In this document: positions 1 through 12,900 of the stretch, piece by piece
Layout of the letters: each line of letters begins with the position of its first letter
Numbering within the stretch: position 1 is the stretch's first letter
Assembly (NCBI GenBank): GCA_033032865.1
Contig: JAWHQI010000121.1
Coordinates: 868,001 to 932,000 of the forward strand
DNA: 64,000 nucleotides
Direction of reading: 5' to 3'
DNA from: Dactylorhiza incarnata
Lineage: Eukaryota; Streptophyta; Magnoliopsida; Asparagales; Orchidaceae
Position numbers and translations under genes: made by a program
Notes under the pieces: model-generated
What the model saw: the letters and a program-made list of their open reading frames with translations, nothing else
What the model was told of the DNA's origin: nothing
The model's database searches: none

Positions 1-874
1 GATGGTAGGACTAGGAAAGAAAATTCCCTGACCAAATTTGAGGCCGTTTGGACCCCTACATATTGGTGGACTCCATAATTATGGAAGAAGTAAGGATTAG
101 GCCCAAAAATTTGACATTATTGAAATGAAAAGTTGAAATCAGTAAATTATCACCTACAAACTTCTAAAATGAGTTAGAGACCAAATGATGACATATTTTT
201 GATAGTTGATTCATAAGTGATAAGTCTCGTGCAATATTTGAACTTGGTCTGCGTTTAACAAAATGACGACTATGGAATTAACCATCAATAGCACTTGAAT
301 TTAGGATAAAACCAGGATTGTGATTGTAGATCATTAACGTGATTATGTGCAATTCAAGAAGAAATTTTGAAGGCTTTACAATATATGTATTTTTTCTGAG
401 CTTTGAAATTGATGAACCACAGGAGAGTTTATATCGAAAGTGCTATTAAGCTTGGTATTGAAAATATTGTTGGCGAACTTGATGATATACCCTCCGTATC
501 GAGAACTGTATACTTACGAAGACATCGTTCTATATATTATAAGGCTCGATTGAGTTATACACTCTCCTTGTGAATGTGTAAGTTCACATCAATCTATGTC
601 TTCCCTCCACTACGTATATCTTCATCAAATTGGGAATTATTTAAGAACCCTCAGGTAGAAGATCTTGATTACGGGCATAATAAGGTCTGACGAAAGTGCA
701 CTTGGGAGAAAATTGAGGATGAGGCGATGTGAACTAGACCTAACTATTTCCAATGTTAATTGGGAGTCATGTTGCACAAAAACTATTAAATCCTCCTGGT
801 ATATTCTGAACTTTGACTCCCGTAGACCTAACATAAATTTCAGGGACGAAATTATTTTTTCGTTTATTGGGATT
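1..874 (+). other. 3' internal tail of a Tekay-like gypsy element
   Basis: This stretch has no convincing gene. Its last 40 bases hold a 'GGGACGAAATTATTTTTT' block directly before an LTR start. The same arrangement (CGAGGACGAAATT, then a T-rich run, then the LTR) lies at 53692-53727 before the 3' LTR of the second Tekay-like element here. In Tekay/Del chromoviruses the end of pol and the polypurine region carry this GAGGACGAAATT-type sequence. I infer the decayed 3' internal end of an element whose other part lies left of the window. Short open frames here show no domain. Confidence 0.6.
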
Positions 875-3550
875 TATAACATACCCAGAACAACTAGGCC
901 CCTAAGATGCATTTTGTCATGACAAGGTCATGACATTGCTTTAAGAGACCAAAATGTCCCTAAGAACCAAGGTGAGTAGGTGAAAATCACCTTGATGTGC
1001 AAATTACGAAATTTGACTCCATGGCTTAGGACTTGATATTTAAGCTTCAAAATGACAAGTTTACCCCACCAACTCTTCCTAAACCCCTTAGAGAGTTCCT
1101 TGGGTCATTTAGGACCCATTGAGGTCAACCCAATTGATCAAATTGACAAAAGTCAATTCTATCCCCAAATAGGTCAAGCCTTCTTAATTGAAGTCAACTC
1201 TATCAACCAAATCACCCAAATTGACCAAAGTAAAACTTTGGTCAAAATCACACCTTATGACTCAATTAGCCCAATTGGGATAACACCATGGCCCAATGAG
1301 CATTGGGTGATGTCATGGGACTCATGACAACCAAGTGGAGCCAGGCCACTCATCAATTTGACCAAGTCAACCACAAAGCCAACCTTGGTCAACATTAGGC
1401 CTAAAGGAGAAAAATGAGAGCCCAATTGAATTCCAATGGGCTAAGGCCTTCAATTTCAGCCAACTCAACAGCCCACCACCCTAGTTACCCCACTTGCCCT
1501 CCAATTTCAGAAAAGAAGAGACATGCAAGGGAAATTTAGAGAAACCCCAAATTTGAATATGGGACAAAGAGGAATTCATGGAATTAGCTCCACTTGGCAC
1601 CTAATTCCTCTCCCAAATCATTCCCCTCAACTCCCCATGCAACCGTCAGTCAGAATTCTGACAATCCCATGGCAAATGGCAGCTTGGTGAGGAATTTTAT
1701 GCTTGGCCGAATTGAGCCTTCATGGAACTCTGAGATTAAGCCACCCCTCCCTAAACTGGCCACTCCATCATCTTCAGAGGGCTGCAAGGAGTCGGAATAG
1801 AACCTTGGAGTGGAGCTTTTGGTGGAGAAACCCGAAATCGGCATGGGAGCTCAACATGGAGGTCGTCCATGGAAAACTCGAGGTTCCCTCAACCTCAAGA
1901 CTAATCAATGCAGGTTCCCTTCTCTCCTCCTCTTGTGCTAGCTTCATCCTTCTCCTATTTTAAAAATCTAAGAAGGAATGGAGAAAATCCATTCGGTTTT
2001 AGTGTTCCTCAACTCGAAAATTGAAAATCGCGGGAGAGCAACTCCGGCCACCTCCGGCCGAGATCTCACCGCCGGCAGATAGCTAACCCTCGGTCGGAGG
2101 TAGTGGCTTGAGGGTTTGGCCTGAGATGCCCTCAGGTGGCTGGAATATTGAAGAGAAATCGGCCCAGGAAGAGAGAATTGCGGCCGTCTGCTGGAGGAGG
2201 AAGGTGATACATCAGCCGTTAGATCTGGGGAGTTCTGTTATACGCAGACCCACATTTATTAAACAGTTGTATATTAGAAATCCTGCCTGATCTTAAATTA
2301 ATTATAGAAAGTGATTAGACGCTAAATCAGAAATTATGTCCAACAAAAATTATGTAGCTCCTGGTTTCTAGTAATTTCAGAAATTGAGTTCACTCAATTT
2401 GGAGAACTGTAGCTCCCTCAGCACCCATTTTGGTGGGACTGGTCCTAGGCTAGGCCAGATTTTAGATTTGAAATACCTCTTAGATGGTAACCCTAATGGG
2501 TCTGAAATTTGGGACATGCATGAAAGTGCCCTAACACTACCTTATGCCCCAAAGTCAGATTTTGTATGAGAATATTTATCTATAGTTTTGTTCATTATTT
2601 GATTTATCAAATTAATGTGATTTAAGGAGTTGGACAACTCAAAATGACCACAAATTTGGTTGTCATGCTTATTAGGTCATCATTTGGCCTTGTTCAAAAT
2701 TTTAGTGCAATTGGATCACTACAAGTTGAGTTGTTCCACTTGCATGTCCTTGTTTGTTATGGGGTGTGGTGTGCATATAGCCTAATAGGGCATTTTGTGA
2801 ACCCAGCACATTTGTCTTGGTCTTAGCATTTGAAATTTTATCCACATCTTTGTTATGGTTTAATACACTACCTCAGAGAAAATTAGGAGTTTTGGGATCT
2901 AAAACCCTAATTAATTGATTAAACCCAAATATGCCCCTTTATGTAATTTTGAAATTTTTATGGCTACAAGCTTTTAGAAAATTATGAGACTCTGATAAAT
3001 CACTTGGAACATTATTTGAAACTTCTGGGAATTTTGTAGGAATTTTTAGAGAAGTATTTTCTTGATTTCTAATTAAATCATGACTTGTCGCATTTCTGAA
3101 CTATTGAAATTTTAGTAAGGGAAAAGAGTTGAAAAATCATGAAACTCTGGAAGTACATGTAAAATCTAGTTTTGAACCACTGGAAATTTATTAGGAATTT
3201 TTGGTGATCATTTGACTTGCAAAATTTCAATTATATCATTTGTCACACTTTTGAATTAATGAAATGAATATCATGAAATATGCCTTAAAAATTATGAGCC
3301 TTTGGATTTTATCTTGTATCATCAATATGTATCAGTGGAAATTTTTTTGGAATTTATAGGTGCATATTTCTGGTACTTCCTTTGTAAAGTAATATATAAG
3401 GATTATTATTCATAAATAGATACTGATGATTTAAAGGAGTTGATAAATCTTGTTACTCTGTGAGAACATTTGAAATTTAATTTTAAACCAATGGAAATTA
3501 TTAGAAATTTTTGGTGATCAACAACTGTCTTGCAAAATTTCAATAATATT
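875..3550 (+). repeat. Giant Tekay-like 3' LTR, piece 1 of 4
   Basis: It begins TATAACATACCC, against TGTAACATCCCC at the starts of two related LTRs at 33699 and 53727; the first G appears mutated to A. The first few hundred bases are rich in TTGACC/GGTCAA, as in the relatives. A tandem duplication with a period of about 310 bases lies near the end (compare 3201 with 3511). The second unit is interrupted at 3550 by a copia insertion and resumes at 18994. The four pieces (875-3550, 18994-19720, 24470-24740, 39689-40906) total about 4.9 kb, close to the 5.2 and 5.5 kb of the relatives. Confidence 0.75.
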
Positions 3551-5275
3551 TGTTGGGAAAAACCCTTGATTTAACTTAACAAATTGATTAAAAGTAATTT
3601 TATCCCCTAGGATTTGAGTTACCCATTGTATAGTGAGGGTAATCTGGTCATTAGATGTCTTAGGATGTCACACTCAACCTAGAGTGTCAAGAACACTTCA
3701 AGGGGTGCACAATTGGGCTAAGTTAACAATTGCGTTGAACGATATTCGACGCAACATCGAGTCCATATCGACGCTGCTCTGACTAGAAGTCCAAGTAACT
3801 CAACTCCTCTGTCGAAGTATCCCAAGTCGACGTAACGTAGAATACATGTCTAGTAGAGTCCAGATACTTGTTGAAGTAACTAAAGAAGTCGACACAACTT
3901 CTACTTCAATTCGACGCAGATGAGATTATCTGTTGAAGCCAACTAAAGTCGATGGAACGTCGACTTCTTCTCGATGTAGAAGATCAAGCTCAGAGCCAGG
4001 CAGATCAACTTGACATATGCGTCGATAAGATATCGACGCAATGTCGACTAGTAGAGTTCAGTCAGAGCAAAAATGAAATCAAGGAAGCTCCAAAAAGAAC
4101 TCGACGATGCGTCGATAGGAAAGAAAGAGAATTCGATAGTACGTCGAATACAGTCCGAAAAGTATAACTCTTTTCAGCTGTCATTTTGATTCTTCTTTCA
4201 TGGCTCAGATCTCTCAAGACTGTTCTCCAACGGCCTAATAATTGCCTGAAGTAGAAGGGAGCATTAAAGGAGGAGGAAAAGAATTTCTTAGAAGTATATA
4301 CCTCTTTGGTAGACGGGTCGAGAAGTAATAAAGGAATGAAAGGGAATGCCTATGAAAATACCTTTTCAGGTCTTACCTAAAAAGGGAAACAAATTCAAAT
4401 GACACAAAGGCTATAAAAGGAATGAGAAGAAAGAGAAGAAAAGGGTATTGATCACAATCAGTTGTCTCTCTTCAACTTAGGGTTTTCTGTCTTCTTCCCT
4501 CTCTCTCTCAGGAACCATAATACAGCACAGAGAAAAGATAAGAAAAGAAGGCTTTGTTGTTCTTCAACTAATAGAATAGGAGATCTTACAGCTGCTCATC
4601 ATCACCATCTAAAGGTAGCCGGATCTCAACCTGAAAAAGAAGAAAGGATCTGACATACAAACCACCTACAATTCATCACTATCTAAAGTAGGGGTTAATC
4701 AAGAGCAGATCCTGTGAAACATCTTATAGGTTGATCTTCAAACAGCCATCTAAAGAATTCTGAGAACAGAATTCATTCAACCTTCTCCCTTCTCTCTTTC
4801 TATCACTTTTCTGTAAAAGAGTTTTAATAATCCCTTTTCAAAGGAATCAGTGGTTCAAGATGTCCTTATCAAAAGATCTGGTGGTTCATGATCTCCTTAT
4901 CAAAAGATCAGTGCTTCTAAGAGTCTCCTTATCAAAAGACTCAGTGGTTCTAAGAGTCTCCTTATCAAAAGACTTAGGCACTACTGGTGCATTCCTACCA
5001 GGTGGTAGAAGAGAGGAGTACCCACATTTTGGGGAACCTCTATAAAAATTCTGTGTGTCTTCTGGTTGATAATTTTCTGTGATGTCTCTATAGGTAGTTT
5101 ACTTTACTGCTTTCTGTTTATTACTTCAGCACAAGTTTATTCTGTCTGAGTTCTTGTTTAAGCATATATCTTTAGATTAGTTTATTGATTACACAGTTAG
5201 GATAAGAGTATTTTTAAATCTCTAATCTCCCCCCCCCCCTCTAGAGGATTCACAGAGGCACACTGTGCAATTTTA
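3551..5275 (+). repeat. 5' LTR of the 3551-18988 copia element
   Basis: About 1,725 bases, matching 17265-18988. It starts TGTTGGGAAAAACCC and ends GCAATTTTA, where the 3' copy ends GCAATTTCA, so the terminal CA has decayed to TA. Positions 3730-4150 hold many variants of TCGACG. A C-run followed by CTCTAGAGG near the end (5229-5245) matches the C-rich block seen before the primer site in the other Sirevirus-like LTRs here. Confidence 0.9.
4412..4418 (+). promoter_or_regulatory. TATA box in copia 5' LTR
   Basis: TATAAAA lies downstream of the TCGACG-rich block. The 3' LTR has the same box at 18129-18135. It is the likely promoter for the element's RNA; no start site can be read from sequence alone. 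Confidence 0.6.
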
Positions 5276-5276
5276 A

Positions 5277-5291
5277 TTAGTATCAAAGGGA
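5277..5291 (+). other. Primer binding site, tRNA-Met type, degenerate
   Basis: TTAGTATCAAAGGG lies one base past the LTR end. The usual plant copia site is TGGTATCAGAGC, complementary to initiator tRNA-Met. The differences are G-to-A changes, consistent with decay after insertion. Confidence 0.7.
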
Positions 5292-5375
5292 GGTTGATCA
5301 ATAAAGGCTAACACCTTGATCAAAAAGGCCTCCTACTCATATTTTCTCTTATAGAAATATATTTCATAAAGAAAA

Positions 5376-7000
5376 ATGAGTACTAAGGACTATGCTTCAA
5401 CAAGACCCCCAGTGTGTAACTTAAATAAGTTCACACTCTGGAAAGCTAGAATAAGACTTTACATGAACTCTATTGATGAAGATATTTATGATGTTCTCCT
5501 CACAGGTCCTCCAGCTCCAGGCAGACCAAGGGCAGGAGAATCCCCAATAGTAGAGGCTATCCCAAGAAAGGAATTGATAGAAGCTGAGAAGAAGGTCAAG
5601 GCATGTGATGCCAAGGCCATGAACATTATGGTGTCAACAATGTCAGATGACAGTTTTCATAAGGTTGTTGAATGTCAATCAGCAGAAGAAATCTGGGATT
5701 CCCTCACCACAATGGTTGAAGGAAGTGTTGATGAAAGGAAGGACAAAAAGTCCCTTCTCAAATCCCAGTATGAGAACATTCAAAAGAAAGCTGAAAAATC
5801 TGTTGCTAATATGTATGACAGATTCAGCATTATCATTAATGAGCTCAGAGGCTTAGACAAGGAGATATCCTTGACTAAAATTAATGATAAGATCCTCATG
5901 TGCTTCCCTAGCTCATGGGATTACAGAATCTGGGCAATCAGGGAGTCCAGATGCCATAGAGAAATCTCCACTGAAGCTTTGCTAGGAAAGCTTAAGTCAT
6001 ATAAGATGTTGCTGAAGAACAGGGCTGAGTCAGAAGAGAGGGAAACCACTCCAGCCCCTATCCAAAGGAACATAGCTCTAAATGCTACTGAAGGAGAGCC
6101 CTCTACTCCAGAAGATGAGATGTTCAATCTCCTAGCAAGGAGATTCAAGAAGTGAGTCAAGACTGAAGACTCAAGGAGAAGAGAAAGAGACTCAAGGCCC
6201 AATTTGATAAAATTCCAAAGAGGGAGATTATCTGCTTCACTTGCAATAAGCCAGGGCACATTGCTCCTGAGTGCCCTCAAGAGAAAAGGAACAGGAGAAG
6301 CAATAAAGAAGAGAAGAGGAAGAAGAAGTCCTTCCGAGGGAAGGACAAGAAGAAAGCAAAGGGTTTCATTGCTGAAACCTGGAGTGATTCAGAAGTGGAA
6401 GAGAGCGCATCATCATCTGATAGTGATGAAGAAGAAGAAGCAGTAGCAGCCTGCATGATGGCTCTTGGAATGACATCTGATGATGAAGGTGATCAAGTAT
6501 CAGTTTTTAATGAATTTGACTTTACTTCTGATGATTTTAAAATTTGTTTTAAATATTTCTGCCTTGAACACCTTAGGGTAGAAAAGGAAATAGACACAGC
6601 TAGGACTGAATTAGAAAACCTCAAGACAGATGAAATTTACCTAAGAAATCAAAATCTAACAAATGAAATCAATAATAAAGAATTAGAATTAGTTAAGCTT
6701 AGGGAAGAAAATGCTAGATTAAAAGAAGAGCTAGCAAAGGCAAAGGCCTTTGAGGACTCACTCAATGGGAGGAGTCAGAAGCTCAAGGACATCATTGAAA
6801 TTCACTCTATGAGATTTAGTCGCATAGGGTTAGGAGCAGAGCCCTCCATAAGCACAGACCAACCAAGGAAGCCTGCCTGGAAAAATCCAGTGGCCTTTGT
6901 TAGACCTAGTAGCTATTTTCCTAGTGAGAAGAGTACTCCATCTAAGGACACAGATAATAATCATCCAGGCAGGTTAGACAAACCTAAAAGGGCAAACTGA
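5376..7000 (+). pseudogene. gag: Gag of Sirevirus-like copia, broken
   Basis: Gag would form the virus-like particle and bind element RNA. The start at 5376 opens 259 codons of the copia gag type (an N-terminal NLNKFTLWKARIRLYM block, then a UBN2-like region with EEIWDSLTTMVEG). The frame ends at TGA 6153-6155. The CCHC knuckle (CFTCNKPGHIAPEC, from 6233) lies in another frame, so there is a stop and also a frameshift between 6155 and 6233. That second frame runs through a Ser/Glu-rich acidic stretch, then a heptad-rich segment at about 6570-6750 that looks like a coiled coil, and ends at TGA 6998-7000. The long coiled-coil tail resembles the 843-residue gag at 29899-32430. It cannot be functional as read. 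Confidence 0.85.
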
Positions 7001-7050
7001 ATAACAAGGAAAAACCCATAGGCAAGAGTCATCTAGAGAGGTCAAATAAC

Positions 7051-8007
7051 GCCGGCGCTAGCTCGATGCACAGAAGGCATGCTGGAATTGTTGCCTCGGA
7101 TTGAAGATTCTGCCGCACAAAAAGTCTCCTAATATGAGATAGCGCAGGCGATAGTGGATAGCGCCGGCGCTAGCTCGATGCACAGAAGGCATGCTGGAAT
7201 TGTTGCCTCGGATTGAAGATTCTGCCGCGCAAAAAGTCTCCTAATATGAGATAGCGCCGGCGGTAGAGACTAGCGCCGGCGCTAGCGCTAGTCTATAAAA
7301 AGGACCCAAGTCCTCTCGTTTCAGATAGACATTAGAGAGAGATATTGAGTGCCAGAGTTCTAGAGGCTATCTTGGCCGAAAGTTGATGTGCTAGCGAAGC
7401 TCTACAAAACTTCTGAAGGAGAATCTCGTCACGCCGGATCAGATCGAAGTCCGCTTCTACAACGCTTATTCAACGGCGGATCTTCGTCTCCAACTTCAGA
7501 AGTCCATCTTGAGGGAGTTCATATTTCTTTATTGTTATTTCATATTCCTCTTTGTAAACGATTAGTGTAATCGCCTCGTGTTGGCGACTAGGTCTGGGTA
7601 GGACTTAGGGGGAAAATCGCCTCGTGTTGGCGACTAGATCTAGGCTAGGTCTAGGGGGGCTCGAGGCCACATCCGGGGAGGGATTGGCTAGAGTGGCTTG
7701 AGGCCGAATCCGGGGAGGATAAGGCTAGGGCCACCGGTTCGTGGGGAAGCGAGTCGGGATAGAAAACCAAAAGGTTTCTTTTCTATTTTGCTTTGATTTC
7801 TAGCTTTCATAAGAGATCAAATTTTGTAATCATGTTTCTCAAGTTAATAAAACCATGTCTCTATTTTTACTTTATTTGATTAGTCTTGATCTTCTTTATT
7901 ATCATATTCAAAGCTTTTTCTAAAATACTCAAAATACTTATAAAATCTTTAAAACCCGTATTCACCCCCCCCCCCCCCCCCCTCTAAGGGCGCCTACCGA
8001 TCCAACA
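7051..8007 (+). repeat. 5' LTR of nested Sirevirus, left end missing
   Basis: It matches 15274-16244 of the 3' LTR and ends GATCCAACA. The first LTR bases (TGTTGGAACACGG in the 3' copy) are absent; sequence switches from outer-element DNA to mid-LTR at 7050/7051. It holds two 112-base tandem units built around the palindrome GCTAGCGCCGGCGCTAGC and its variants, a C-run near 7967-7982, and the CTCTAAGGGCG end block. Confidence 0.9.
7294..7301 (+). promoter_or_regulatory. TATA box in nested Sirevirus 5' LTR
   Basis: TATAAAAA lies directly after GCGCTAGCGCTAGTC. The same box is at 15535-15542 in the 3' LTR. The palindromic block ends about five bases upstream of it. Confidence 0.65.
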
Positions 8008-8009
8008 AG

Positions 8010-8021
8010 TGGTATCAGAGC
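8010..8021 (+). other. Primer binding site, initiator tRNA-Met
   Basis: TGGTATCAGAGC, two bases after the LTR end at 8007, is a perfect match to the standard plant copia primer site. Confidence 0.9.
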
Positions 8022-8055
8022 GGTTTTATTCCAATCGGCTTAACAACCGGGAATA

Positions 8056-9941
8056 ATGGCGTCTCATGATCTCGCTTTTCCTGAGGGTCAAGGGGTTAGT
8101 CGACCACCTCTCTTTACTGGGTCAGATTTTAATTACTGGAAAAATCGAATGATGTGTTTGCTTATGACAATGGATGTAGAAATATGGAACATGGTAGAAG
8201 TACGGTACTCTCCGCCTACAACTGTAGTAGGAGATGCGACATTAGCAAAACCTAAGGATAAATGGGATGACAACGATAAACTAAGGTGTAAAAATAATGC
8301 TAAAGCAATGAATGCCTTATATTGCGCTTTAAACAGAACTGAGTTTAATAGAATTTCTGCATGCACTACTGCTTATGATATTTGGAATCAATTAGAAGTA
8401 ACTCACGAAGGTACATCGCAGGTGAAAGATGCAAAGTTGTTTCAACTGGAATCTGAATATGAGAAACTCAGGATGGACACGGAAGAGGACATCAACTCCA
8501 TGTACACTCGCTTCACAAAGATTGTTAACGCATCAAAGGCACTTGGAAAGACCTACTCCGATGGGGACTTGGTGAGGAAAATCCTTCGTTCCTTACCCCC
8601 AAGGTTCAACCCGAAGGTGACAGCCATCTCGGAGTCGCACAACTTAAGAACACTCCAGATCGAGAACCTCATTGGGAATCTCAAAACCCATGAGGTAGAA
8701 CTGCAAATTCAATAGGAAGAATACAACAAAGAGCCGAAGAAAAAGGCGTTGGCACTAACATCAAAGAAGGAGTGCACCGAATAGGACGATGATGATGAAG
8801 AAGGACTCCTGGTGAAGAACTTCAAAAAGTTCATCAGGAATCCAGAAAGAAGGAACACATTCAGAAAATTCTTCCAAAAGGACACTCGACGAAAGGGATC
8901 TTCCTCTTCATCAAGGAAAGAAAAAGGAAGCGATGACGAAGAAGAAAGGCCGCCTCCAGAATGCTATCACTGCAGAAAAACCGGGCACATTCGGAGCCAG
9001 TGCCCAAAATACCAAAAGGAACGGAAAGAACAAATGAAAGCAAAAGAAAGGAAGAAAGTGCTGAAGGCCGCTACTTGGGATGACTCTTCCTCTGAAGAGT
9101 CAAACGGTTCTGAGTCAAGTAGTGAGGAGGAAGCAAACTTGTGCTTGATGGTCAAAAGCGACGACGACACCAGTGTTCTTAGCGACACTGAGGTATATCC
9201 TCCTACCTTTGAAGAACTTTATGATAAATTTGTTTTATAAATCATGAAAATGAATCTATTATGAAAGAAAATCGTAGGCTCACAAAAAATTTAGTCTATC
9301 TTGAAAAAAGAAAAGTTTCATGTCAAGAATGTGAGCACTCTTTATTTATGATAAAAGAACTTGAAGTTTCTCTCTCTAATGCCCTTTCACAAAACAAAAT
9401 CATTACAAAAGAAAAAGGGGACTTAGAGAGAAAATTGAAAACTTCTATATTTCAAATTGAAAAGAACAAAAAAGGTTTTGAAAACAAATGTGTTATGATT
9501 GTTCAAGAAAATACATCTCTTAAAAAACAAAATCAAAATCTCAATTTAGCCATAACCAAATTCGGGATTGGTCAAAAATCCCTGGATATGCTTCTGGCTA
9601 ATCAATGTTTTGGGTCTGGAAAAATCGGACTCGGATATAAAAGTGAACACTACCGCCCGACGGTAACTACTAAAGCAAGCGGTAGCTCTAAAGTTAAAAA
9701 TTCTTCTAGTTTTTCTTATACACAAACACCATCCAGCAAGGGCAACATAGAAACTCAGAAAAGGGTCTCAACCCCCTTTATTTCGTTTGCAAATTGTCTT
9801 AAATTTGGACACACGTCTGGCTCTTGCAGGAATATAATAAATCAACGGTCATTAAAACAAATCTGGGTACCTAAGAAATCCACTTACTCTATGGGTGGTA
9901 CCTCTTGGGTATCTGGGTCTTTACTCACATCCTCTTTCTAG
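8056..9941 (+). pseudogene. gag: Gag of nested Sirevirus, broken
   Basis: The start at 8056 opens a UBN2-type copia gag (TGSDFNYWKNRM motif near residue 22, AYDIWNQLEVTHEGT near residue 112). TAG at 8713-8715 and a second in-frame TAG near 8782 interrupt it. The same frame resumes with a CCHC knuckle CYHCRKTGHIRSQC at 8962-9003 and acidic Ser/Glu stretches, and ends at 9238-9240. Gag-type sequence then continues in another frame from 9261: a Lys/Glu-rich predicted coiled coil, then a second, damaged knuckle (NCLKFGHTSGSC, first Cys position altered) followed by the IWVPK block typical of Sirevirus gag, ending at TAG 9939-9941. Two stops and one frameshift make it non-functional as read. Confidence 0.85.
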
Positions 9942-12900
9942 ATTTGCAGGAAGGCTAAGGAAACAGAAGACGTGTGGTATTTGGACTCAGGCTGCTCCAA
10001 ACACATGACGGACAATAAAGCAAAATTCCTTAGCCTAGAAAAGAAGAAAGGAGGAATAGTAACGTTTGGCGACAACGGCAAAGGAAGGATCATGGGAGTT
10101 GGTATAGTGGGTAACGCATCTTTTCTTATATCAAATGTGCTTTATGTGAAAGGATTAAAACACAACCTAATATCTATAAGTCAATTGTGTGATAAAGGTT
10201 TAGACGTACTTTTTGAATCTTCCACTAACCTTTGCAAGATTGTTAATCCTAAAACAAAAGATGTGTTATTAACTGCACCTAGAATTCATAATGTTTACGT
10301 AGTTTCATTTCATGATCTTTCTAAATCTTCTATAAAATGTTTTATAACAAAAAATGATGAATTAGAATTATGGCATAGACGCTTAGGCCACGCTAGTACA
10401 AAGCTCATCTTAAAACTAGCAAAAAGAGAATTGATTAGAGGATTGCCTAAGCTGAATGGAAATTTATCTTCATTATGCTCTCCATGCCAGAAAGGCAAAT
10501 TTACTAAGACATCTTTTAAAAGTAAAAATGAAATTTCTACATCAAAACCTCTGCAATTAATTCATATGGATCTTTTTGGTCCCGTTAACACTACAAGTCT
10601 TGGTGGTAGATTATACACTTATGTTCTCATAGATGACTATTCTAGATATTGCTGGACTCTATTTTCTCCTCCAAATCTGATGCATTTTGCGAATTTTCAA
10701 AACTATGTACTCGCATTCAAAATGAATTAGATTTAAAAATAAAATGCATTCACTCAGATCATGGAGGTGAATTTGAAAATGAAAATTTTAAATCTTTTTG
10801 TGACATGTTAGGTATTAAGCATGAGTTCTCTGCTCCACGCACACCTCAACAAAACGGTGTTGTAGAACGGAAAAATAGGACAATACAAGAACTTGCACGC
10901 ACAATGCTATCTGAATATAAACTACCTAAGTATTTTTGGGCAGAAGCCGTAAGCACTGCATGCTATGTAATGAATAGAGTTATGCTTCGCCCATCATTAT
11001 CTCTCACACCATATGAACTCTACTATCAAAAGAAACCTAACGTATCGTATTTTAGAGTTTTTGGATGTAAATGCTTCATTCTCAATACAAAAGACTCTTT
11101 AGGAAAATTTGACGAAAAATGCGATGAAGGAATATTTCTTGGTTATTCTTCAACTAGTAAAGCATATAGAATATTTAATAAAAGATCAAACAAGGTTGAA
11201 GAGTCAATTAATGTCAGATTTGATGAGTTTCTTCCATGTGCAGAAAAGCTCCCTACAGGTACCGATAATGAACCTTTGCCATCCTTGGAGCACGACGAAG
11301 AAGAACCATCCAAAGAGGAGGAGGAGAAGTCAAAAGAAGATGAATATGTACCTCCAAGCATTCTAAACTTCTCCAAAAATCATCCAAAGGAGCTAATCAT
11401 TGGGGAACCTTCTACTGGGGTAAGAACACGATCCTCTCTTCATGAAACATTTTCAAATATTTGCTTTGTATCTGAAATTGAACCTAAAACCGTCTCCACC
11501 GCTTTAAATGACGAATTTTGGTTTTTGGCAATGAATGAAGAGTTAGGACAATTTGAAAGAAATAAAGTTTGGAATTTAGTAGAAAGACCATCTAATCATC
11601 CTATTATTGGCGTAAAATGGATTTTTAAAAATAAACTAGATGGTGAATCTAGGATTGTAAGAAATAAAGAACGCTTAGTTGCTCAAGGCTATTCACAAAT
11701 CGAGGGGTAGATTTTGAAGAAACTTTTGCACCCGTAGCTCGCTTAGAATCTATACGAATATTTTTGGCATTTGCGTGTTTTAAAAGAATAAAATTATTTC
11801 AAATGGATGTTAAAAGTGCTTTTTTAAACGGGTTTATCAAAGAAGAAGTCTATGTAGAACAACCCCCCGGTTTCATAAATGAAAGATTTCCAAATCATGT
11901 TTACAAATTAGAAAAAGCGCTTTATGGTTTAAAACAAGCGCCCCGTGCCTGGTATGATCGTCTTACATCGTTTTTGTTAGAGCACGGTTATGTTATGGGA
12001 AGTGCAGACAACATACTCTTCATTAAGCATAAAAATAACGAATTAATTATTCTACAAATATATGTTGATGACATCATTTTTGGAGCCACTAATGAAGAGT
12101 TGTGTAATGAAGTAGTCTTAATAATGAAAAATGAATTTGAAATGAGTCTTGTAGGAGAACTATCATATTTTCTTGGTTTTCAAATTTCACAACGAACTGA
12201 TGGTATTTTTCTGTGTCAATCAAAATATGTCCATGATATGCTTAAACGATTTATATTTGAAAATCTTAAACAAGCTTCTACTCCTATGAGTGCTTCTTTA
12301 AAACTAGGAAAAGATGAATCTGGAATTTCTATTGATCAAACGCTATATAGAGGAATGATAGGTTCTCTTCTTTATTTAAGTGCATCTAGACCAGATATAA
12401 TGTTTGTCGTATATTTATGTGCTCGCTTTCAAGCCATTCCAAAAGAATCTCATTTAAAATCGGTAAAACGTATTTTTTTGCTATCTAATAGGGTCATCTA
12501 AACTAGGATTATGGTACCCACATAATGACTCCTTCACACTCCACGGCTATTCCGATTCGGACTACGTCGGGTGCTCACTAGATAGAAAAAGCACTAGCGG
12601 TACGTGTCACTTTTTAGGACCCTCTTTAGTTGCTTGGTCTAGTAGAAAACAATCTTCGGTTGCATTCTCCACCACAGAGGCCGAATATATCGCACTTGGT
12701 AGTTGTTGTGCACAAGCGTTATGGATGAGCCAAACACTAGAGGACTTTGGATTTCATCTCAAAAACATAGATCTTAAATGTGACAACAAAAGTGCAATAG
12801 ACCTCACATATAATCATGTACACCATTCTAGATCCAAACACATCGACGTTCGTCATCATTTCATTAGGGATCACATTAAGAAAGAAAATGTAAAAGTAAG

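Noticed and set aside
7967..7982. C-runs at 5229-5239, 7967-7982, 16205-16219 and 54879-54898
   Set aside because: A C-rich block near the LTR end is a regular feature of these copia LTRs; exact run lengths are prone to sequencing error, so no meaning is drawn from length.
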